From Trileptium ribeirensis (taxonomy: Eukaryota > Nematoda > Enoplea > Enoplida > Thoracostomopsidae), in NCBI GenBank assembly GCA_030248225.1, contig JASANE010009845.1, forward strand, positions 1 to 64,000: a stretch of DNA of 64,000 nucleotides. The letters are read 5' to 3'. This document shows, in pieces, positions 58,601 to 64,000 of this stretch. The position numbers and the translations under genes are program-made. How positions within the stretch are numbered: position 1 is the stretch's first letter; each line of letters begins with the position of its first letter. The notes beneath the pieces are model-generated. The model had not been told where the DNA came from. It saw only the letters and a list, made by a program, of their open reading frames with translations, and searched no databases.

Positions 58601-61600
58601 GCTACTAGCTAGTCAATGCAGTTCGAACGGCATATGAAACTATGCATTTATCGGGAAAATTTTCTTGAAAATGTTGACCATTTGGAAGTCAAAAAAATAA
58701 AAAAAATTGTAATAAATATGATCAAAATGAGTACTTTCTGAGCGGCCTCGTAGAGCTGTATGGCATGGTACCAAAATGTCAGCTATATCTTCAAAATTGA
58801 CTACTTTCAGATTGGAAAACATCTCGGAAATCCCTAAAAGGTCGCATTCACAAATACACTGAAGTATAAAAAATTAGGGGGACCATTGAGAACTCAAAAA
58901 TCTAAAAAGATTTGTCAGAAATCTTCCAATTTCGGGCTGGGGATTATAGGAAAGACCCAAGTATTTTTGTATATTTCGATGCCGAGCGATCACTGTTGAC
59001 AACGTTGGACTTATTGAAAATCAATGAAAGTATGATGTTATTCTCTAAAACAGCTGGGCTGGTTTGGCGTATATTTCGTACTACTTATGGTCTGAATTTA
59101 AATTATAGGTGTCGATAGGCGGAGTTACCCTTCTTAAGAGTCGTATTTCCTGCCTATGCCTAAGGAAAAATTGGCAGAGAATGTGAAATTGGCAAAAATT
59201 GGGATGAAGTTGGCTAAAAATAGGGGAAATTAAGAAAAATTCATCGTAAATTGACAAAAATTGGTGTAAATTTTAGAAAATTGGAAAAAATTTTGAGTTA
59301 CTACAAATTTCAAAAAAGCACCCCCTGCCGCAAACACCTCTTTTTCTCGAGATCATATACACACTAAGATCCGATAATACTTATACACCTTTATGTATTA
59401 TAATTCAACGGCATGTCTTAGTTAGCTGACATTTAGTAGTGCATTATGCGCTATGCATGCGTAAACAAGTTGCACTGCCTATCATCTCCTTTTGACACTA
59501 TGTACAAAACATTGTTAGGGAACAAAACAGTATTTGCATGAGCCAATTCCAAATTTAAAATATTCTGTTCGTGAACGCAGAGCGACTGATTACAAAATGG
59601 GTAACTGCTGTTAGATAACACAATGACTGTTATTTGCTGTTTGGCCATAAGTTCGTTTAGTAACGCAACACATGGTAACTCGTATTCCGAATTTTTTCGT
59701 CACGATACCACATTTCGTTTTTATTAGTGATACGTAGTTCGCAAACATGACATGTGGTGTGTAGCTTTTAAGTCACTAAACCGAAGTATCACCGTTCGAT
59801 AACAAAACAAATTAAAATTTTCATGATCAAATGTGAAATGGTCACAAATCAGTTACTTATTGGTTTAGAACTAGTCGTTAATAGGCCAATATTTTGTTTC
59901 TTAACGTTTTGGATGCGTTTCCCAAAACGTCAGTTTTAGGTTCATTTCTGTTTTAACGGATGGCTGGTACACCGAACAAGCTATCACCGATCGTTAATGA
60001 CAGAAGGGTATGGTAGGGATTACGTTTACTCATGCATTATGTACAATACGTATATATATCATATATATATTTCATACATTTCATGGCTCATAAAAGTCGA
60101 GAAAATATTTGAAGGTTAAAATAACAGCAAAATTTGTTGATATCGTGACTGCATTTGATTCAAACTAATTTTACTACATTTCACAACGTCGCGCTTCAAT
60201 GCTAATAAAATTATTAGTATATAGCACCATAATTGTAGTTCAAACCTATTTCATGTTTGTGAATATGAATAACGTTTGGTGGTTTAATTTTTGGGACCAT
60301 AAAAATCGCTAAATAAATTCCACTATTTCCGCAAGTAGAATCAGCCGTTTTATTCGGTTTATGCAACGGATCAGGGACAAAATTGCCGACTATTTTTGCG
60401 ACCAAAATGAGTATCTGAACGGATTACGTCTACCGTTTTATCGGCGTTCAGCAAATTCGTTTCTCCTAAGCCAAACGATGGGTCTTTACCCTGTAGCCCT
60501 CTGAAGGTCGAAATTTTCAATTTTTATGATACAACGACAGTTTTCGTACCAATTCATTTTGGTATCAGCTCAGCCAGCAGGTTTAAAACCCAAAAATTTT
60601 GCAAAAAAGTCTCTATATAATGTATAGTTTGACATTGTTCGAACCGTAGCGACAAGCTGTGTCGAATCGGTATGCGGAAAAACACCTTAGGCTTTGAATT
60701 TTACGCAAATGGAGACCTATTTAACCCGTGAATCTATTCAATTAATTTCACAACCGTGAAAAGCCTATAGCGCCTACGGGGTCCCCAAGTTGGGCCGGGT
60801 GGCCTGTCAGAGCGGAGGGTAGCCGGGCGCTCTGGGGAGAGCGTACGGCTACCCGCCTTATGAGCATGTATAATCTTATACCACGGTAACCATATTGATT
60901 ACGTCCGTTTGTCTTACGGCCCATAGTTAGACTAACGGCTTTCGCTGATATTATCAGCAAAAAATGTTAGACAGAAACCGGCTGTTGGTGGACCTACAAT
61001 TTTCACGGCCGTTTATCATAACACCGAATATTAGGATCCTAACATCCATGTGTGGCTTTCCATCGGAAGAACCAAACAGGATATATTTATGAAGAGTCCA
61101 ACGTAAACATCTATCTGTATCTCACTAAGAATGACTCGGTTCTCAAAGAGCAGAACCAGAGGTTGAAAATCCGGTTCTTCCTCACCTCTACGAGATATAT
61201 ATTGCAAAAATTGATATCGTTATGTTAGCGCAAACTGCGCTGACGGATTTGATACTGCTTTAACTAGTGGACAAGTCAAACACTACTCAAGCATCAAATA
61301 GATGACTGATCACATGAGATTAGTTAGCCAATAAAATCTCGTAGTAAAAATATCTCCCGGTGTACCGAATGTATAATTGGCCTCCCTCCACCGATGCATA
61401 TATAAAATTAAATGTCAAATTCGCTACTGCAAAAGCTATGCAATGTTGTAATTCGCATAATGTGAAAATATCAATAAAAACACAGATTTACGCCTGAACG
61501 AATATTTTATTTCGTTTTGCAAAATATAAACTTGTTTCTAGACAGAGTAATATGTAGTGCTTTGATTATAAACTGCTATGCAATAACGCATGCATTAGTT

Positions 61601-63554
61601 TTAAAATTATATCGAAATATATAGTATTAAGCGCTCGCATAAACCAATTGTATTTCAATGTTTGCAAAGTTAATTGGCCTATGGTTTCTGAGCATTAGTA
61701 TTAAGTTTTTGCTTTTTTATTGACCAGGTTTCACACCTGAATTAACTGTGTTTTGCGCCTTTTTGCGATTTCTCGAATTTTGAAGTGTTTTCCCATTAAC
61801 CATACATTTCAGAGTGCAATATATTAACCAATATATAAGTATGTCGTCGAAGCAAGTGAAAACATGTTATCTGGGGTAAAGTGTGAAAGTTGCGTGTGTG
61901 TGAACCGGGGAAGCCATGTGTGTGGCGCAATACCGGTAGCGATTAAGCATGAGGTGATCCTACCGAAGGGGGAATGATGACCCTAGATATTTCGCCACCC
62001 TCCCCAGGTGCCCATGTTTCTGCCACCCCCCCCCCATTTTTCGGCTGTTCAGCACATGTGTACTTTTCAGCGCGACTACAGCTTGAGCGAATTTCTCTCC
62101 CAGGAATAAAATATATATATCATTTTTTCCTAAGAGATAAAAACCCTAAATTTTTACTTTCTACAAATGACTGCATTTACCATTTAGTCGCGTTCCATTC
62201 ATTAATTGCATTGTTATGAAATAAAACCGTAAATCTGTGATAAATAACGTTTTTCAATTCCCCAGTTCAGTTTGGGGTCCCAAGTTGCACCGGGAGGAAC
62301 CTTCTCAATTCAATTCGCAATTATGCGCATTTCACTTCTGCCCTTACAAGTTACACTGACCAAGTTCTAGTGCTAATTCATGTGCGTCGTGACGCCGTCA
62401 GATGTTACCCCTGAGGGTAACACCATACTAGCTAGCGAGACTTTTCGACGCTATCAAGCACATCATGTTTTCTTGGCAGGATTGGGCACCGGAAAAAACC
62501 AACGAAAAAAGGGTTTTTTCCGTTTTTTCCAACCCCCCCCCCCGCAAAAAAATTCATTTCAGGATGTTGGAGCCGAAAATAGATGGAAAACCGTTATCCA
62601 ACAAAATATTACGGCCGTGAGCACTATTTACACTCGTTTAACTCGCAACATTTCATGCGTATGATTTATATGGTAGTAATAGTATAACGCTATCTTCCAA
62701 GCATCGACTAAATTTATAATCTTAGCATAAGCATAGCTTGCTTCCTCTGCCGCTTCAGAAACTTTTGCCCGATGGTATATTGAAAATAACTCGGTGCGGT
62801 ATTGAATAGAGCCATGGGGTTTCTATTGAGCCTATAAAAGCAGTAAACTAGGCAGACACAGGCCACGCACACATGCTGACAGGAGGATATGGGACGGGGT
62901 TGGTTACCCATAACGTCAGCTCCCCCCCCCAAAAAAAAATCAAAAACCAAGGGATTACAGCCCTTGATGGTTGGCCGCTATCCCCGCCGGTCCAAAACCT
63001 GCTGGGATAGAAACCCGTCGGCATGTATGCCATATTTACCACGACGAGTCGTAAAATCAATTGCTCGACATTTGGATCGTAGACTTAAATTACATAGTCT
63101 ATAGTATTAATGCGCTTCCAGCATTACTTGAACGGCGCGCAGTTTGACAGCAGTTTAATTAACAGTAAATCTACAAAATACTAAAAATTTTAATCAATCA
63201 CATTCGACAATTTTAATCGTTTTTAAACTTCCGTTTTTCCGTGCTATTTTCTATTTATATACATTTTTCAACAAATAAAGCCTTTATTTCAATAGCCGAT
63301 GCTTATCTACTGACATAAGACCTCAATAACCAAAAACAAACTTTATATTTGTCCCATTACGGTGCATTTAACAAAGGAATTCCACCTTAGGTTATGTCTC
63401 CACCGGCGCGACCTTTGTATCAATATTAAATAGATGAAGACGTGAGAGATACTTTGCGGTATATATAATATACCAGCAGCGTTTTATCATATTATCGCAG
63501 AAATACCAAGCTGGAAAATATGAGTTTGCAGTTGCCTATGAAGTTGTTTCACAA
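58601..63554. other. Intergenic, repeats only
   Basis: No supportable gene. It holds a GGCAAAAATTGGG dispersed repeat (59157-59340), a G/C-rich patch at 60755-60850 possibly bounded by CCGTGAAAA inverted ends (60753 and about 61008), and homopolymer C runs at about 62027, 62526 and 62921. Open frames up to 94 codons carry no domain. Confidence 0.5.
59157..59340 (+). repeat. Dispersed repeat, GGCAAAAATTGGG units
   Basis: Runs of AATTGGCAAAAATTGGGAT and AATAGGGGAAATTAAGAAAAATTC end in a C-rich GCACCCCCTGCCGC block. This is the same order as 41040-41165 and the minus strand of 3230-3440. Confidence 0.5.
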
Positions 63555-63557
63555 TTA

Positions 63558-64000
63558 TGCGGCGTTTACGTTATAAGTTGCCCGCCATGTGGAAGTTTTG
63601 TCCACGTACAGCCTGCCTAACACCGTTAACGATATAGTGTACAGAACTGTATTCTAAGCATTTCTATATAGTGTTTCGGACACCATCAGCATTTATACAT
63701 GGTGTCATAGACACCATTGACTTCTCGCTAACTTCGATGAAAGTCTTTTGAGAAGATGTCTTGACGTTTTTTCCGATGTATCACGTTTGTACGGTTTAAC
63801 TTCTGTCCGCGCAATTCCTATGCAACGATTTCGACGGAATGGTTTATGCGTTACAATCAATTAGCGCAAATCATTTGAAATTTCAGTTAGCTAGTTTTCC
63901 CGCCTTTTTTAAAATAAATATTCAAACATAGGGTGTCGAAGACACCATAGTGTAATATACATGGTGTCAGCGACACCATAACTTGTGCTGCACTGTATGC
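63558..64000. mobile_element. MITE family H2b, copy 2, cut by window end
   Basis: Starts TGCGGCGTTTACGTTATAAG after TTA (63555-63557). It is homologous to 58226-58600 in opposite interior orientation. It has repeated ATGGTGTC...GACACCAT palindromes, for example near 63700 and 63930-63985. The termini resemble family H2a (TGCNGCGTTYACGTTATA). The right end lies beyond the window. Confidence 0.8.

Noticed and set aside
60753..61012. Possible element bounded by CCGTGAAAA inverted ends
   Set aside because: Only about 9-12 bases of terminal match, no target duplication and no second copy in the window.

Overview
The window looks like a gene-poor, AT-rich stretch of an animal nuclear genome, probably a bilaterian invertebrate. 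It holds two spliced protein-coding genes on the + strand, with GT/AG introns and conserved domain order. It also carries many non-autonomous transposons and simple or tandem repeats. There are no bacterial operons, ribosome binding sites or CRISPR arrays. The Kekkon-like architecture of the first gene (LRR, Ig, membrane anchor, long tail) hints at a protostome, but I cannot name the species.

Layout. 1-35 kb: no supportable gene, but a dense repeat landscape. This includes a perfect 91-bp duplication, terminal-inverted-repeat MITEs, a 60-bp-arm hairpin, a composite repeat cluster at 15.7-16.4 kb, two related degenerate tandem arrays in opposite orientation (19.1 and 21.5 kb), a tRNA-like relic and a 79-bp x 7 minisatellite. 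35.3-41 kb: a two-exon gene for a 1000-residue type I membrane protein. It has a signal peptide, LRRNT, LRRs, LRRCT, one Ig domain, one transmembrane helix, a 470-residue tail and a C-terminal PDZ ligand. 41.8-42.6 kb: a 794-bp element with ~208-bp inverted termini enclosing an internally deleted retrovirus-type integrase fragment, consistent with a Ginger-type DNA transposon. 43-45.1 kb: two more MITEs, one nested in an older repeat. 51.4-57.7 kb: a four-exon gene for a secreted ABHD14-like alpha/beta-hydrolase-fold protein. It appears to have lost its catalytic serine and histidine and gained a basic, serine-rich C-terminal extension. 58.2-64 kb: repeats, including two opposed copies of another MITE family, one cut by the window end.

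The two genes show no obvious functional link; both products should enter the secretory pathway. The most notable observations are the predicted ABHD14-like pseudoenzyme, the Ginger-like deletion derivative, and several MITE families that share TGC termini and 3-bp TAA/TTA target duplications (PIF/Harbinger-like). One MITE insertion can be checked against a related unoccupied site elsewhere in the window. All gene models are by eye from splice signals, reading phase and family knowledge. No database search or transcript evidence was available.
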